From Clostridia bacterium (lineage in GTDB: Bacteria > Bacillota > Clostridia > Lachnospirales > Lachnospiraceae), in assembly GCA_910574475.1 (NCBI GenBank), contig CAJTAT010000008.1:93057-157056 (forward strand): a DNA stretch of 64,000 nt. Direction: 5' to 3'. The translations under genes and the position numbers were made by a program. The notes below the pieces were generated by a model. The model did not search any database. It saw only the letters and a program-made list of their open reading frames with translations, and had not been told where the DNA came from. This document shows, one piece after another, positions 52,840 to 61,506 of the stretch; the stretch's first letter is position 1; every line of letters begins with the position of its first letter.

Positions 52840-53724
52840 TTATTTTTCTCTTGTAATCAACATACGGATCAATTCTTCCAAAAAGAGATTATTCTTCTCC
52901 AAAGAAATCAGTGTACCAAGCGCCCTCTCTGAAATCATAGCCACATCCTTTTTAGACTGCTCCAGCCCCTTCAAGGTCACATACGTAGTCTTTTGATTCT
53001 TGTCATCGCTGTGAATTGGCTTTCCAAGCACTTCTAAAGTACTCGTCACATCTAAAATATCATCCTGAATCTGGAATGCCAGCCCTACATCTCTGGCCAC
53101 CTGTTCCATCTTCTGTATCTCTCCCCCATCTGCCCCTGCCAGAACAGCCCCAATCATCATAGAGCTTTCTATGAGAGCGCTGGTCTTCAACCGATAGATA
53201 AAGTCCAGTTTTTCATTTGATATAGGCTGTCCCTCAGACTCTACATCCACCACCTGTCCACCAATCATGCCATAGATTCCTGCTTTTCTTGCCAATATCT
53301 GCAAAGCTCTTCCCACCTTGGCATCCATTTCCAGGTCAAAGGCTCCTACTGCCGTCTCAAAGGCAAAGTTTAAAAGAGCGTCTCCCGCTAGAATTCCCAT
53401 AGCCTCTCCATACACGGCGTGTGTAGTTTTCTTTCCTCTTCGGTATTCATCATTATCCATAGCCGGAAGATCATCATGAACCAGGGAATAGGTATGAATC
53501 ATCTCTATGGCTGCCATAAAAGGCTCCACAACTTTTCCCTCACCGCCAAACATCCGGTAGGTCTCCTGCATCATCATAGGACGCAAGCGCTTTCCTCCGG
53601 CTAATACACTGTAATTCATGGCTTCCATAACTGTTTTCTGAAAGTCTGTCTCTGCCGGAAGATAATTCTTTATGATCCCTTCGATTTCTTCGGTCCTTTT
53701 AGAAAGCTCTTCTTTAAAATTCAT
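52840..53724 (-). CDS. ispA: Polyprenyl (farnesyl/geranylgeranyl) diphosphate synthase
   Basis: Adds isopentenyl units to allylic diphosphates. 294 aa from the ATG at 53724 (GGAGGGAAA upstream), overlapping the xseB end. First aspartate-rich motif SLVHDDLPAMDNDEYRRGKK; second FQIQDDILDVTSTLEVLGKP; FMAAIEMIHTYSLVHDD. Chain length by homology is farnesyl. Precedes dxs. Confidence 0.94.
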   Translation of the reverse strand: MNFKEELSKRTEEIEGIIKNYLPAETDFQKTVMEAMNYSVLAGGKRLRPMMMQETYRMFGGEGKVVEPFMAAIEMIHTYSLVHDDLPAMDNDEYRRGKKTTHAVYGEAMGILAGDALLNFAFETAVGAFDLEMDAKVGRALQILARKAGIYGMIGGQVVDVESEGQPISNEKLDFIYRLKTSALIESSMMIGAVLAGADGGEIQKMEQVARDVGLAFQIQDDILDVTSTLEVLGKPIHSDDKNQKTTYVTLKGLEQSKKDVAMISERALGTLISLEKNNLFLEELIRMLITREK

Positions 53725-53917
53725 CCAGCTTTCCCTCCTCATTCATTACTAACATCTTTTTTTCTACTTTGTCCAATTTATCATTACAATATTTCAAAAG
53801 TTTCGTCCCTTGCGCGTACACAGCAAAAGATTCTTCCAGGGCTACATCCCGATCCGCCAGCTTTTCCAGCATCTCATCCAGCTCTGCAAAAGCCTCCTCC
53901 AATGTTTTTTCTGCCAT
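53714..53917 (-). CDS. xseB: Exodeoxyribonuclease VII small subunit
   Basis: 67 aa from the ATG at 53917: KTLEEAFAELDEMLEKLADR and LEESFAVYAQGTKLLKYCND are the signature. Binds XseA to form exonuclease VII. A longer frame upstream overlaps xseA and is unlikely. Overlaps ispA by 11 bp. Confidence 0.94.
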   Translation of the reverse strand: MAEKTLEEAFAELDEMLEKLADRDVALEESFAVYAQGTKLLKYCNDKLDKVEKKMLVMNEEGKLDEF

Positions 53918-53921
53918 AGTT

Positions 53922-55130
53922 CTAACCTCTCTCAATCTGTTCTCGCTCCTGTACAATGGCTGTATACACGCCATCCGTCACATGAATTCTTAAGGTAGCT
54001 CCCACATCCGCCTGATGGATGCTTGTCACAGCCCTGCCATCCTCTCCCTCTGTATAAGAATATCCCTGCTGCAGTTTCAGTAAGGGTGATAACCCGTGAA
54101 AGCGTTCAATATACAGGGATAATTGATTCTTCTTTTCTGAAAGCTTCTCCCTCATCATCTGATCCAGACGATTCTGGAGCTCAGCAGCACGCATACGTTT
54201 TTCAAAAAGCTGCTGTCCTGGGCTAACCTGGCGAAGCTTTAACTGCATTTGCTTAAGACGGTTTCGATACTGTTCCATCCTCCAGAGAAATGTCTGCTCC
54301 AGACGATTTTGATAGGAGGAAAGGCGCTCCTGAACTTCTCGGACATCTGCTACTGCAAGCTCAGCAGCAGCCGAAGGCGTGGGAGCCCGCAAATCTGCCA
54401 CATAATCGGCAATGGTTGTATCTGTCTCATGGCCCACTGCAGATATTACAGGCGTCCTGCACTCAAAAATGGCTCTTGCCACTTTTTCCTCATTAAATGC
54501 CCACAAATCTTCTATAGAGCCACCGCCCCGCCCTACAATTATAGCATCTACACCCAGCTTGTCCAAGGCCTGAATTCCACGCACAATGCTGTCCACAGCT
54601 CCCTCTCCCTGCACCTGAGCCGGATAGAGAATCAACTGAACATAGGGGTTTCTTCTGGAGGCAATATTTCGGATATCCTGCACTGCCGCTCCTGTAGGCG
54701 CTGTTACCACGCCAAGCTTTTTTATATAAGATGGAATGGGTTGTTTGTATTCCTCTGCAAACATCCCCATTTCTTCCAGTTCTCTCTTTAATTGTTCGTA
54801 TGCCTCATACAGGCGCCCTGCTCCATCTAAGAGAATCTCTTTGGCATAGAGCTGATAGCTTCCTGACCTTTCATACACATTCACACTTCCAAGAGCAATC
54901 ACTCGTTGGCCTTCCTTCAGTTGGAAGGTCAATCCACGCCGCTGGCCAGCAAACATGACGCAGGAGAGAGTACCGCTTTCATCCTTCAGAGAAAAATAAA
55001 TATGTCCAGAAGTGTGGTACTTACAGTTAGAGACCTCTCCCTTTATATAAATGCGTTTCAGCATAAAATCCTGAGTAAACATATTTTTGATATAATTGTT
55101 CACTTGCGCGACTGTATATACATTTCTCAT
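53922..55130 (-). CDS. xseA: Exodeoxyribonuclease VII large subunit
   Basis: Degrades single-stranded DNA from both ends. 402 aa: N-terminal OB fold (QDFMLKRIYIKGEVSNCKYH), then the catalytic region ISAVGHETDTTIADYVADLR and VDAIIVGRGGGSIEDLWAF. A helical C-terminus follows. It starts at an ATG in ATGA overlap with the nusB stop, so translation is coupled. Confidence 0.95.
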   Translation of the reverse strand: MRNVYTVAQVNNYIKNMFTQDFMLKRIYIKGEVSNCKYHTSGHIYFSLKDESGTLSCVMFAGQRRGLTFQLKEGQRVIALGSVNVYERSGSYQLYAKEILLDGAGRLYEAYEQLKRELEEMGMFAEEYKQPIPSYIKKLGVVTAPTGAAVQDIRNIASRRNPYVQLILYPAQVQGEGAVDSIVRGIQALDKLGVDAIIVGRGGGSIEDLWAFNEEKVARAIFECRTPVISAVGHETDTTIADYVADLRAPTPSAAAELAVADVREVQERLSSYQNRLEQTFLWRMEQYRNRLKQMQLKLRQVSPGQQLFEKRMRAAELQNRLDQMMREKLSEKKNQLSLYIERFHGLSPLLKLQQGYSYTEGEDGRAVTSIHQADVGATLRIHVTDGVYTAIVQEREQIERG

Positions 55131-55522
55131 GCCAGTTTTCCCAAAATTCCATTGATAAATGCGGGGGAATCATCTCCGCTAAACTTCTTTGACAGCTCTA
55201 CAGCTTCGTTGATCGCCACTTTTACCGGCACATCCTCATCATACTTCATCTCATACACAGCGAGTCGCAGAATAGTCAAATCCACCTTCCCCATACGGGA
55301 AACCTTCCATCCCTCAGCCGTCTCACCGATCATCTTGTCTATCTCTGATAATTTATCTGTAATACGAGAATATTTATCCTCAATGTAAGCCTGATCCTTC
55401 TCTTCCAGAGTTTCCAGATTATCAAAAAACAGACTCATTTGCTCTGGCATCTCCTCCCGGCTGTTAAACTCGATCCGAAATAACAACTCAAAAATGTGTT
55501 CCCGCAATTCTCTTCTTTTCAT
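55127..55522 (-). CDS. nusB: Transcription antitermination factor NusB
   Basis: All-helical RNA-binding factor for rRNA antitermination. 131 aa: MKRRELREHIFELLFRIEFN at the start and LRLAVYEMKYDEDVPVKVAI, NEAVELSKKFSGDDSPAFIN, GILGKL at the end are typical. It overlaps xseA by 4 bp. About 100 bp upstream lies asp23 in the same orientation. Confidence 0.95.
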   Translation of the reverse strand: MKRRELREHIFELLFRIEFNSREEMPEQMSLFFDNLETLEEKDQAYIEDKYSRITDKLSEIDKMIGETAEGWKVSRMGKVDLTILRLAVYEMKYDEDVPVKVAINEAVELSKKFSGDDSPAFINGILGKLA

Positions 55523-55627
55523 CTACACAATCCCCTCTCCCTCGCCTTGAGTACAACATGAAAAGGAGTAGCTAAATTTTATGGTTTAACCACTCCCCAC
55601 CATCACATGAGATGGTAATATAAAAAG

Positions 55628-56014
55628 TCATTTTACTTTTTCCATGTTCACACTGACAATTCGGATATTAACCATGGATACCTCCAAGCCTGTCATGTTC
55701 TCAATAGCACTCTTTACTTTATCCTGTACCTTCTCGGATACTTTAAGGATGCTGTAACCATATTCAATATTCAATGCCAGATCCACGTCCACCGTACGGT
55801 CTGTCACAAGTACTTTAACGCCTTTGGAGAGATTTTTCATGCCCAGCTTGCTGATAAGCTCGTTTGTAATATTTCCTGCCATAGCTGCCACGCCTTCCAC
55901 TTCTGTGGCCGCAAGACCAGCAATAATAGCAACTACCTCATCTGCTATCTGCACTTCACCAAGTTTGCCGTCTGCATGTATCATATGAACACTTTTCTTC
56001 TCTTCCTTCGCCAT
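55628..56014 (-). CDS. Asp23/Gls24-family envelope stress protein
   Basis: 128 aa. LGEVQIADEVVAIIAGLAAT, EVEGVAAMAGNITNELISKL and YGYSILKVSEKVQDKVKSAI are the family pattern. Asp23 proteins associate with the membrane and envelope homeostasis; next to nusB it corresponds to YqhY, linked to fatty-acid synthesis regulation in Bacillus. Its promoter region extends to 56233, with no clear box identified. Confidence 0.92.
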   Translation of the reverse strand: MAKEEKKSVHMIHADGKLGEVQIADEVVAIIAGLAATEVEGVAAMAGNITNELISKLGMKNLSKGVKVLVTDRTVDVDLALNIEYGYSILKVSEKVQDKVKSAIENMTGLEVSMVNIRIVSVNMEKVK

Positions 56015-56232
56015 ATTTGAAACCTCCTGTTATTGTCTGCTGTTTGTATAGATTCTAGCATACTTTTTCTGAAATGGGAACTGTTTTTTGACAGAAGCAT
56101 CTTCTATAGTTTGTCACATTTTCCGTACAGTAAATCATTACTTTGCAATTGATATGTACCATCTGTTGCCCCGAAGGTCAATTACCTGTATTATATTAGT
56201 TACCCTCAGACAGTAACAACGGAGGTATACGA

Positions 56233-56418
56233 ATGATAACTTATAGAATACATGGAGATAACATTGTCGAATGTGAACGTATCGCCAATATTATAATCAA
56301 CACTTTAAACCCCAGAGAAACAACTACCTATTTAAGCTCGCCCTCTACAATCATCATTCCATTTCGGTCTGTTTGTCAAGGACATAGAGAAAAGTTTTCC
56401 TCATTTCTTTGCGGATAA
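56233..56418 (+). pseudogene. N-terminal remnant of a gene truncated by the 56.4-kb element
   Basis: GGAGGTATACGA precedes an ATG, and the first ~44 codons (MITYRIHGDNIVECERIANI, then IINTLNPRETTTYL) read as a normal start. The HGDNIVECER opening resembles that of some type II restriction endonucleases, but I am not certain. After about 56365-56395 the frame enters the mobile element and stops at 56418, just inside tnpW. The rest of the gene is presumably beyond the right edge of the element, outside the window. Confidence 0.6.
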
Positions 56419-56580
56419 GTCATTTTCCAGTAGCCGCATGACTTTATCGCTCATGCGCTCTGTGCTTGTCTGACTGAAATGGAGCAATAATTCATAGGTG
56501 GTCTTGCCGATTTTTCTCTTGACGGTCTGCGGCTTCGGGGCGGCGGTGGTCTTAGTGGCTGTCTGTGTGATTTTCTGCAT
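56401..56580 (-). CDS. tnpW: Transposon-encoded protein TnpW
   Basis: 59 aa from the ATG at 56580 (AGGAGAG upstream). QTVKRKIGKTTYELLLHFSQ and TSTERMSDKVMRLLENDLSA identify TnpW, a small protein of Tn4451-type elements with no known activity. It is the last gene at the left end of the second element. Confidence 0.8.
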   Translation of the reverse strand: MQKITQTATKTTAAPKPQTVKRKIGKTTYELLLHFSQTSTERMSDKVMRLLENDLSAKK

Positions 56581-56610
56581 AGGCTCTCCTTTCTGATTTG
56601 GCAAAAGAAA

Positions 56611-56676
56611 AAGCAGGAAGTCCTTTTCAAGATTTCCTGCTCGGTAGTGCTACTGTAAGGGTAGCGGTTATTCAGT
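56611..56676 (-). repeat. Leader repeat copy 1 (terminator plus hairpin) upstream of tnpW
   Basis: AGCAGGAAGTCC/GATTTCCTGCT hairpin followed on the minus strand by a T-rich tract, and a second GCTAC/GTAGC hairpin. About 75 bp matching 59347-59411, each placed just upstream of an element gene with AGAAAGGAG. Confidence 0.7.
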
Positions 56677-56800
56677 TTTCAATGGCTGTGTTACGCAATA
56701 GAAGCCTGTTTTTGAGGGTAGAGGTATAAAATATCATCTTTGCGATTTTGACGCTTAAAAAGCCTTGTAGAATAGGCGTTTCAAGCCGCCTACTGCATAA

Positions 56801-57274
56801 CTATAAAGCAATTACCATGATATACTCCTCGTCAACTTCTTTTAAAATCGTAAACCCAACTTTTTGATACATCTTTACTGCATAATTATCTTTCTGAACG
56901 GACAACGATATTCGGGCATATCCTTTTGACTTCAAAATTGCAATAAACTCCGCTAACAATGCTGTACCTACTCCCAACCCTCGATATTCCTTAAAAACAG
57001 ACATTGCAAGAGAGGGTGTAGTATTATCAATATGCCCGTAATCGTTCATAATACGCACCCACACAGCCCCTATGATTTTTTTGTTTACTTCTGCAACTAA
57101 AGCTATATCATGTTCTTTCTTCCCAAAATCAGAAACATATACTTGCAATTCGGGAGAATATATTACTGTCTTAGGCGGCGGCTCTATACCATTTGGAACA
57201 TAGATTGCTTCATACAAAAAGTCATTCAACAATGGATATTCTGTATTCTTCATTTGTCGTATTTTATATTCCAT
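56801..57274 (-). CDS. GNAT-family N-acetyltransferase
   Basis: 157 aa: VFKEYRGLGVGTALLAEFIA is the acetyl-CoA R/QxxGxG loop (here RGLGVG), followed by VQKDNYAVKMYQKVGFTIL. TAAGGAG precedes the ATG. Substrate unknown; it is cargo of the mobilizable element and lies between mobL and tnpW. The 56680-56800 gap shows no gene. Confidence 0.88.
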   Translation of the reverse strand: MEYKIRQMKNTEYPLLNDFLYEAIYVPNGIEPPPKTVIYSPELQVYVSDFGKKEHDIALVAEVNKKIIGAVWVRIMNDYGHIDNTTPSLAMSVFKEYRGLGVGTALLAEFIAILKSKGYARISLSVQKDNYAVKMYQKVGFTILKEVDEEYIMVIAL

Positions 57275-57332
57275 AACACAACTCCTTAATTCCTTTTAAT
57301 CATATCATTATTTTAGCATTTATCCGGCGCAA

Positions 57333-57764
57333 TCACAATTCCATATCACGCCGTTTGTTCTGCGTCTTTTCTTTGCCATGCTCCGGCTGTACTGCCTGTT
57401 CCACGCACTTCTTGACAGCTTCGGCTTCCTGCGCCTCCGCTTTCAATGTCTGTAAATCGCCATACAAGCGGCTCTTCTTTTGGGTAAGGTCGGCAACTTC
57501 GGCTTTCCATGCTTTCAGCTTCAGTACATTATTTTTCCCTAAATGCTCTTTGAGATAACGCTCGGCACCTTGATACAAAGTCAATGCGGCTCGGTTGCTC
57601 TCAAAAAAATCCTCCTGCTTCTTGGGCTTGGTCTGCATATATGCCTTGTAAGTGGGGCGGTGTTCCAGATATTTCTCGGCTTGGTCTATCAGTTCCTTTC
57701 GCTCATGGAGTAGCTTTTCTGTCTGCTTGATTTCCCCGTTGGTAGTCCAGTATTGTTTTTTCAT
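57333..57764 (-). CDS. C-terminal fragment of the MobL relaxase after an in-frame stop
   Basis: 143 codons in exactly the same frame as the upstream relaxase (58826 minus 57764 is a multiple of three). The sequence between, EVVSDMKKQYW after a TAG, and the helical body (EQAEKYLEHRPTYKAYMQTK-like segments, LKAWKAEVADLTQKKSRLYG) is that of the C-terminal region of full MobA/MobL proteins. It may be re-started at the ATG 57764, with no clear Shine-Dalgarno, or made only by read-through. Confidence 0.8.
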   Translation of the reverse strand: MKKQYWTTNGEIKQTEKLLHERKELIDQAEKYLEHRPTYKAYMQTKPKKQEDFFESNRAALTLYQGAERYLKEHLGKNNVLKLKAWKAEVADLTQKKSRLYGDLQTLKAEAQEAEAVKKCVEQAVQPEHGKEKTQNKRRDMEL

Positions 57765-57779
57765 ATCTGATACAACTTC

Positions 57780-58826
57780 CTACAACTGCACAAGGGTAGT
57801 AATGTTCCTGCTCTGCAAGAAATTAAATGCCTTTGCGTACAGCTTCAAGTCTTGAATTTTTCCGTACCGGCTCTGTGGCTTGGCGGCTTCTGTATAGGCT
57901 CGGTTAAGCAATTCTAAAAGGGTGGGCGGCTGTTCTGAACGCTCGGAAAGGATAGGAACGGAAGGGAAAGGATTTTCCTTTGTCTGTGCTGTCTTTTCTT
58001 TTATCCATGCTGTGAGGGCGGTAATCCGGCGTTTGACTTCCTTTAACAGACGGTTTTGTTCCCGTATTTCTCTGTTCTGATTGCCTTTGTCGGTAACAAT
58101 GCCCCTGCGCTCCATTTGGGTAGCGGAAACGCCCATGTGGACGGTTGGTATCTGCTCTATGCCTTGCCGCTTATAGGAACGGTGGTCTATGCGTTCCGGT
58201 CTGTTCTGTGCGGCAAGATAGCGGTTCGCAATATCCGCCCACGCCTGCCGCCATACTTCGGCTTTCTCTTGGCTGTTCCAGTCAACCGTATCAACCTTAC
58301 GACTCTTGAATGTGCCGTTTTTCAGCTTGATACGCTGACCGTCCTTGTCTAAAAGATATTCCTTTTTTGACTTTGCTCCCCACTCGCCGGACTGCTCCAA
58401 CGGACGCATGGTAAGCATGATGTGGGCGTGAGGATTTCCGTCCTGTTTATCGTGAATGGCAAAATCGGCGCACATTCCAACGGACACAAAATTTTCTTTC
58501 ACATATTCCCGTACAAGCTGTGTCTGCTGTTCCCTGTCAAGTTCTACGGGCAAGGCAATTTCAATCTCCCTTGCAAGCTGTGAGTTCTTGGCTTTCTCGA
58601 TTTTCTCCACGCTGTTCCATAGGGTAGAACGGTCTGAAAAATCCGGCGGCGCATGGGGCGGCAAGAGGATTTCCGTATGCACAATACCGCCTTTCCTTGT
58701 AAAGTCATGGGTAACACCGTCATACTGGTTTGTGAGGGTTTCTCCGCTTCGGTAAGCTGCGGCGGCAACGGCTGACTTGCCTTTCCCTCTGCTGATTATC
58801 TTAATGCTACAATGATATATCGCCAT
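57780..58826 (-). CDS. mobL: MobA/MobL-family relaxase, truncated by TAG
   Basis: 348 aa from the ATG at 58826 (AGGAGG fourteen bases upstream). Signature: MAIYHCSIKIISRGKGKSAV and AAAAYRSGETL, then the metal-binding HAHIMLTMRPLE (three-histidine type) near residue 129. It nicks oriT and drives mobilization. It ends ITTLVQL-TAG, whereas homologues continue with Q; CAG to TAG is likely. The intact protein would be ~497 aa (57333-58826). The catalytic part is complete, so nicking could remain. Confidence 0.88.
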   Translation of the reverse strand: MAIYHCSIKIISRGKGKSAVAAAAYRSGETLTNQYDGVTHDFTRKGGIVHTEILLPPHAPPDFSDRSTLWNSVEKIEKAKNSQLAREIEIALPVELDREQQTQLVREYVKENFVSVGMCADFAIHDKQDGNPHAHIMLTMRPLEQSGEWGAKSKKEYLLDKDGQRIKLKNGTFKSRKVDTVDWNSQEKAEVWRQAWADIANRYLAAQNRPERIDHRSYKRQGIEQIPTVHMGVSATQMERRGIVTDKGNQNREIREQNRLLKEVKRRITALTAWIKEKTAQTKENPFPSVPILSERSEQPPTLLELLNRAYTEAAKPQSRYGKIQDLKLYAKAFNFLQSRNITTLVQL

Positions 58827-58867
58827 GCTGTCAACCTCCTTTTGGGCGGCATACTCAGACTTCATGG

Positions 58868-59035
58868 CAGATGATAGACTGCAAAGCAGGGTATCGTCTG
58901 GCGTGAAGTACACAAGGGGTAGGGAATGAAATTCCCGTAGGGGAGTGTAGCTCCCCTGTATCAGCGGAACGCTGATAAAAGCCCTCGGCAGAGCGCACAC
59001 ACCCGTAAGGGTGTATAAATGCGCCCTTGTCAAGC
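58868..59035. other. Predicted oriT with nic motif
   Basis: TAAATGCGCCCTTG at 59019-59032 resembles the nic region of RSF1010/pIP501/pGO1-type MobQ plasmids (TAAGTGCGCCCT). It is preceded at once by an ACACCC/GGGTGT hairpin, as in those plasmids. Three more hairpins lie toward mobL: TATCAGCG/GCTGATA, GGGGAG/CTCCCC and GGGAAT/ATTCCC. Adjacent to the relaxase start. Confidence 0.7.
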
Positions 59036-59044
59036 AAGGGAGAT

Positions 59045-59317
59045 TTAATTCTCCCCGTTTTCTTCTCCGATTTCCCGTAAATGCTCCTGTGCCTGTGCGG
59101 TCTGAAAAGCAACTTCCAACAAGCCTTTTATTTGCTCGTTGCTGTATTGCTCCGGCTTCTCCAACAGGCTTTCCAATATCGCCCCACGCTCAATAAGGCG
59201 GTGCGTCCTCGCCTTGCGTTCTGCGTCTTTTTTCTGATTGAGAAGTTTCCGCTTTCTGTTCTGTAACTGCCGGATTTCTTCCTCGGCTTTTGCAATCTTT
59301 TCTTCAATGTCTGTCAT
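59045..59317 (-). CDS. DUF3847 protein (mobilization-linked)
   Basis: 90 aa from the ATG at 59317 (AAGGAG upstream). A helical, charged N-terminus (EKIAKAEEEIRQLQNRKRKL, coiled coil) and HRLIERGAILESLLEK. DUF3847 genes occur next to MobA/MobL in gut Firmicutes and may help the relaxosome. It lies directly before oriT and mobL in the same orientation. Confidence 0.85.
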   Translation of the reverse strand: MTDIEEKIAKAEEEIRQLQNRKRKLLNQKKDAERKARTHRLIERGAILESLLEKPEQYSNEQIKGLLEVAFQTAQAQEHLREIGEENGEN

Positions 59318-59346
59318 GGTTAAAATCTCCTTTCTGATTTCAGGCA

Positions 59347-59411
59347 TAAGAAAAGCAGGAAGTCCGTTTCGGGATTTCCTGCTCGGTGGTGCTATCGTAG
59401 GGATAGCGGTT
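59347..59411 (-). repeat. Leader repeat copy 2 upstream of DUF3847
   Basis: AGCAGGAAGTCC/GATTTCCTGCT and GCTATC/GATAGC hairpins, the second covarying with GCTAC/GTAGC of copy 1. It ends where the hydrolase gene stops, so it acts as terminator for one gene and leader for the next. Confidence 0.7.
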
Positions 59412-60174
59412 ATTCAGTTATGTATTGGCTTATGAATTTCTTTATTAGCGTTGCGGATTGTTCCGCATTTGAGAAAAGAGAGGGGTGTCCTCCGCTTGGA
59501 AAAAGATATACGGAAGATTGAGAAAGCATAGAAGCCATTTCTCTATATTCTTCTTCCATGTTGTTCCGGCAACTTTCATCTTCTCTACTTCCCATGAATA
59601 AGATAGGTGTTTTTAATTCCTCCAACGGCTTATGAAATAGTGGGCGTTTTTCCTCCGCACATTTCAATAATGCTTCTGTATCAAGGTCGACAACCTTTTC
59701 CCAATCTGCGCCCTGACACCATTCGTAGAATTGCCTTGACTGTGTATCGTCTTTCGCTGTTTTCCTTTCAGATAAAAGGTGGACTGAAAAATTTTCATTA
59801 AGAGTGCGTCCGTCAAAGCTGTCTGCCACAACTGCCTGAAATAGGTCGGGGCGTTCCAGTGCCGCATTGACCGCCGCCCATGCGCCGCCGCTTGTTCCGA
59901 CAAGGCTGACCTTTCCACATTGTAAATGTTCGGTAAGTGCAATCGTCTGCAAGGCTTCATCATGCCACATATCCGGCGAAAACTTTTCTACTCGGTCTGA
60001 CTGCCCGTTACCTAAAAAGTCAATCAGAATACATCTGAAATTTTCTACATACAGCGGCATAAGCAATTCGGACATTTTAGAAGAAGCGGTATTACCATGT
60101 AGGAAGATAACTGGCTCGCCTTGTCCGTATTCTTCGTAAAAAACCGATTTATCTTGATATTTGAAATATGCCAT
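59410..60174 (-). CDS. Alpha/beta-fold hydrolase
   Basis: 254 aa. The oxyanion region is VIFLHGNTASS, the nucleophile elbow VSLVGTSGGAWAAVNAALER (GxSGG), the acid probably in FMGSREDESCRN and the His in FPSGGHPSLF. Likely an esterase or lactonase acting on a small molecule; cargo of the element. The adjacent GNAT and DUF1697 genes suggest a detoxification or regulatory cassette. Confidence 0.9.
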   Translation of the reverse strand: MAYFKYQDKSVFYEEYGQGEPVIFLHGNTASSKMSELLMPLYVENFRCILIDFLGNGQSDRVEKFSPDMWHDEALQTIALTEHLQCGKVSLVGTSGGAWAAVNAALERPDLFQAVVADSFDGRTLNENFSVHLLSERKTAKDDTQSRQFYEWCQGADWEKVVDLDTEALLKCAEEKRPLFHKPLEELKTPILFMGSREDESCRNNMEEEYREMASMLSQSSVYLFPSGGHPSLFSNAEQSATLIKKFISQYITE

Positions 60175-60182
60175 ACTCGCAC

Positions 60183-60569
60183 CTACCTTTTTTCTGCTTT
60201 ATCTATCATGTATGATTGTAGGCTTTTTTGACAGCCGTTTTTTTCGTAAAATGCTTCTATACCCGGCTGTGCGCCAAAGTACAACATGGTCGGGGTGTTC
60301 TCCTTTGCAAGTTCAAGAAGTTTACTGCCTACGCCTTGTTTTTGATACTCTGGGAGAACAAGCAACTCTGTAATTGTTCCAAAAAAATATCCGTCTGTAA
60401 GAATACGCAAACACCCTACAAGCATTTTATTATCATACGCTGTAATATTCAGCGTTTTAGATAATGCGGCTTGTGTGCGTTCCATATCATAGTTGCCTTG
60501 CCATATTTGATTGACAAAGGAAATGAAAGTCGAAGCAATAAGTTTTGTGTCATTTACTTTATATTCCAT
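60183..60569 (-). CDS. GNAT-family N-acetyltransferase
   Basis: 128 aa with GGAGGAAC upstream. The acetyl-CoA loop is LPEYQKQGVGSKLLELAKE (QKQGVG). The C-terminus ends IEAFYEKNGCQKS. Follows the hydrolase by 8 bp in the order of transcription, so co-expressed. Substrate unknown. Confidence 0.88.
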   Translation of the reverse strand: MEYKVNDTKLIASTFISFVNQIWQGNYDMERTQAALSKTLNITAYDNKMLVGCLRILTDGYFFGTITELLVLPEYQKQGVGSKLLELAKENTPTMLYFGAQPGIEAFYEKNGCQKSLQSYMIDKAEKR

Positions 60570-60595
60570 TTTGTTCCTCCATTAAAGGAATACAA

Positions 60596-61135
60596 CTACA
60601 TTCCAACTATCTTTCTAACTGTATTCGCCGTTCTTATCGTTAATTTACTACTGATGTCTGCGCTTGCTGTCTTAGACCACCAGTTTGTTTTCTGATAATC
60701 TTTCCGGTTGAAAGACCAGAATATAGTTTCTTTGTATTCCTTTACCTTTTCTAAGCCCCCTTTAGGTTCTCCGATTTCATTATATACATCTTTGAATGTA
60801 GCGGGCGGCAAGATAAAAATTAGATTATCATAAATTTCCTTGCTTTCATCTCCCCACCAATCGGGCGCATGATGTAAAATGTCCTCAAGTTCTTCCTTTG
60901 GTATGACAAAAACAGGAATATCTAAACTAAACTGATTTTTAATCATTTCCTCAATCCGGCTTGTAGTCTTGAGTGTATCGGCTTCATCACTTGAAAAAAT
61001 CACATTACCGCTGTTCAAATAGGTTTTGACCTCTGTATAATCAAGTTTTTCAAAGCCCTGCCTTAATTCTGCCATTGGTACTTTGTTTTTGCCGCTTATA
61101 TTGATACCTCGCAAAAATGCAATATATCTTTTCAT
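60596..61135 (-). CDS. DUF1697 protein
   Basis: 179 aa from the ATG at 61135, 11 bases after GGAGG. RYIAFLRGINISGKNKVPMA and TYLNSGNVIFSSDEADTL are the DUF1697 signature. The family is widespread and its activity is not known. Third gene of the cargo cassette (61135 to 59410). Confidence 0.88.
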   Translation of the reverse strand: MKRYIAFLRGINISGKNKVPMAELRQGFEKLDYTEVKTYLNSGNVIFSSDEADTLKTTSRIEEMIKNQFSLDIPVFVIPKEELEDILHHAPDWWGDESKEIYDNLIFILPPATFKDVYNEIGEPKGGLEKVKEYKETIFWSFNRKDYQKTNWWSKTASADISSKLTIRTANTVRKIVGM

Positions 61136-61263
61136 CTGTGCTGATACCTCCACACAAATTCTGTTTTGTTGTCTTTATCTTACCACATTTCGCCTGTGTT
61201 TCCTATCCCTATTCAACAAGGGCAATCAGCTTTTTTCTGACTGCCCCTGTCTGTACTGCCGCC

Positions 61264-61506
61264 TTATCTGTCTATCTTGAAATTCTCCACAACAGCATGA
61301 ATTAAGCGGCGTTCCATGAAGTCTTTTTTATCTGTGTCTATCCCGTAATACACAAGCCCCCTTTCATCATAAACCGTCTTGATACATTTGTTGCGGATAT
61401 AGCTTTCATAGGTTTTCAGAACCGTTTGAATAGCGGCGGCTTCTCCCTGTGTGGCGGCTATGATTACCTCAACGGGCAGATAGCGGTCTTTATATTTTTT
61501 ACTCAT
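61264..61506 (-). CDS. Helix-turn-helix protein of conjugative elements (Tn916 Orf-like)
   Basis: 80 aa. DRYLPVEVIIAATQGEAAAI and FMERRLIHAVVENFKIDR are typical of a small HTH family on Firmicute conjugative transposons, always paired with a sigma-like gene. It overlaps that gene (61499) by 8 bp. Probably a transcriptional activator of element functions. Confidence 0.82.
   Translation of the reverse strand: MSKKYKDRYLPVEVIIAATQGEAAAIQTVLKTYESYIRNKCIKTVYDERGLVYYGIDTDKKDFMERRLIHAVVENFKIDR

Noticed and set aside
54249..54791. Plus-strand 180-codon open frame opposite xseA
   Set aside because: Antisense to a conserved gene with no coding signal of its own.
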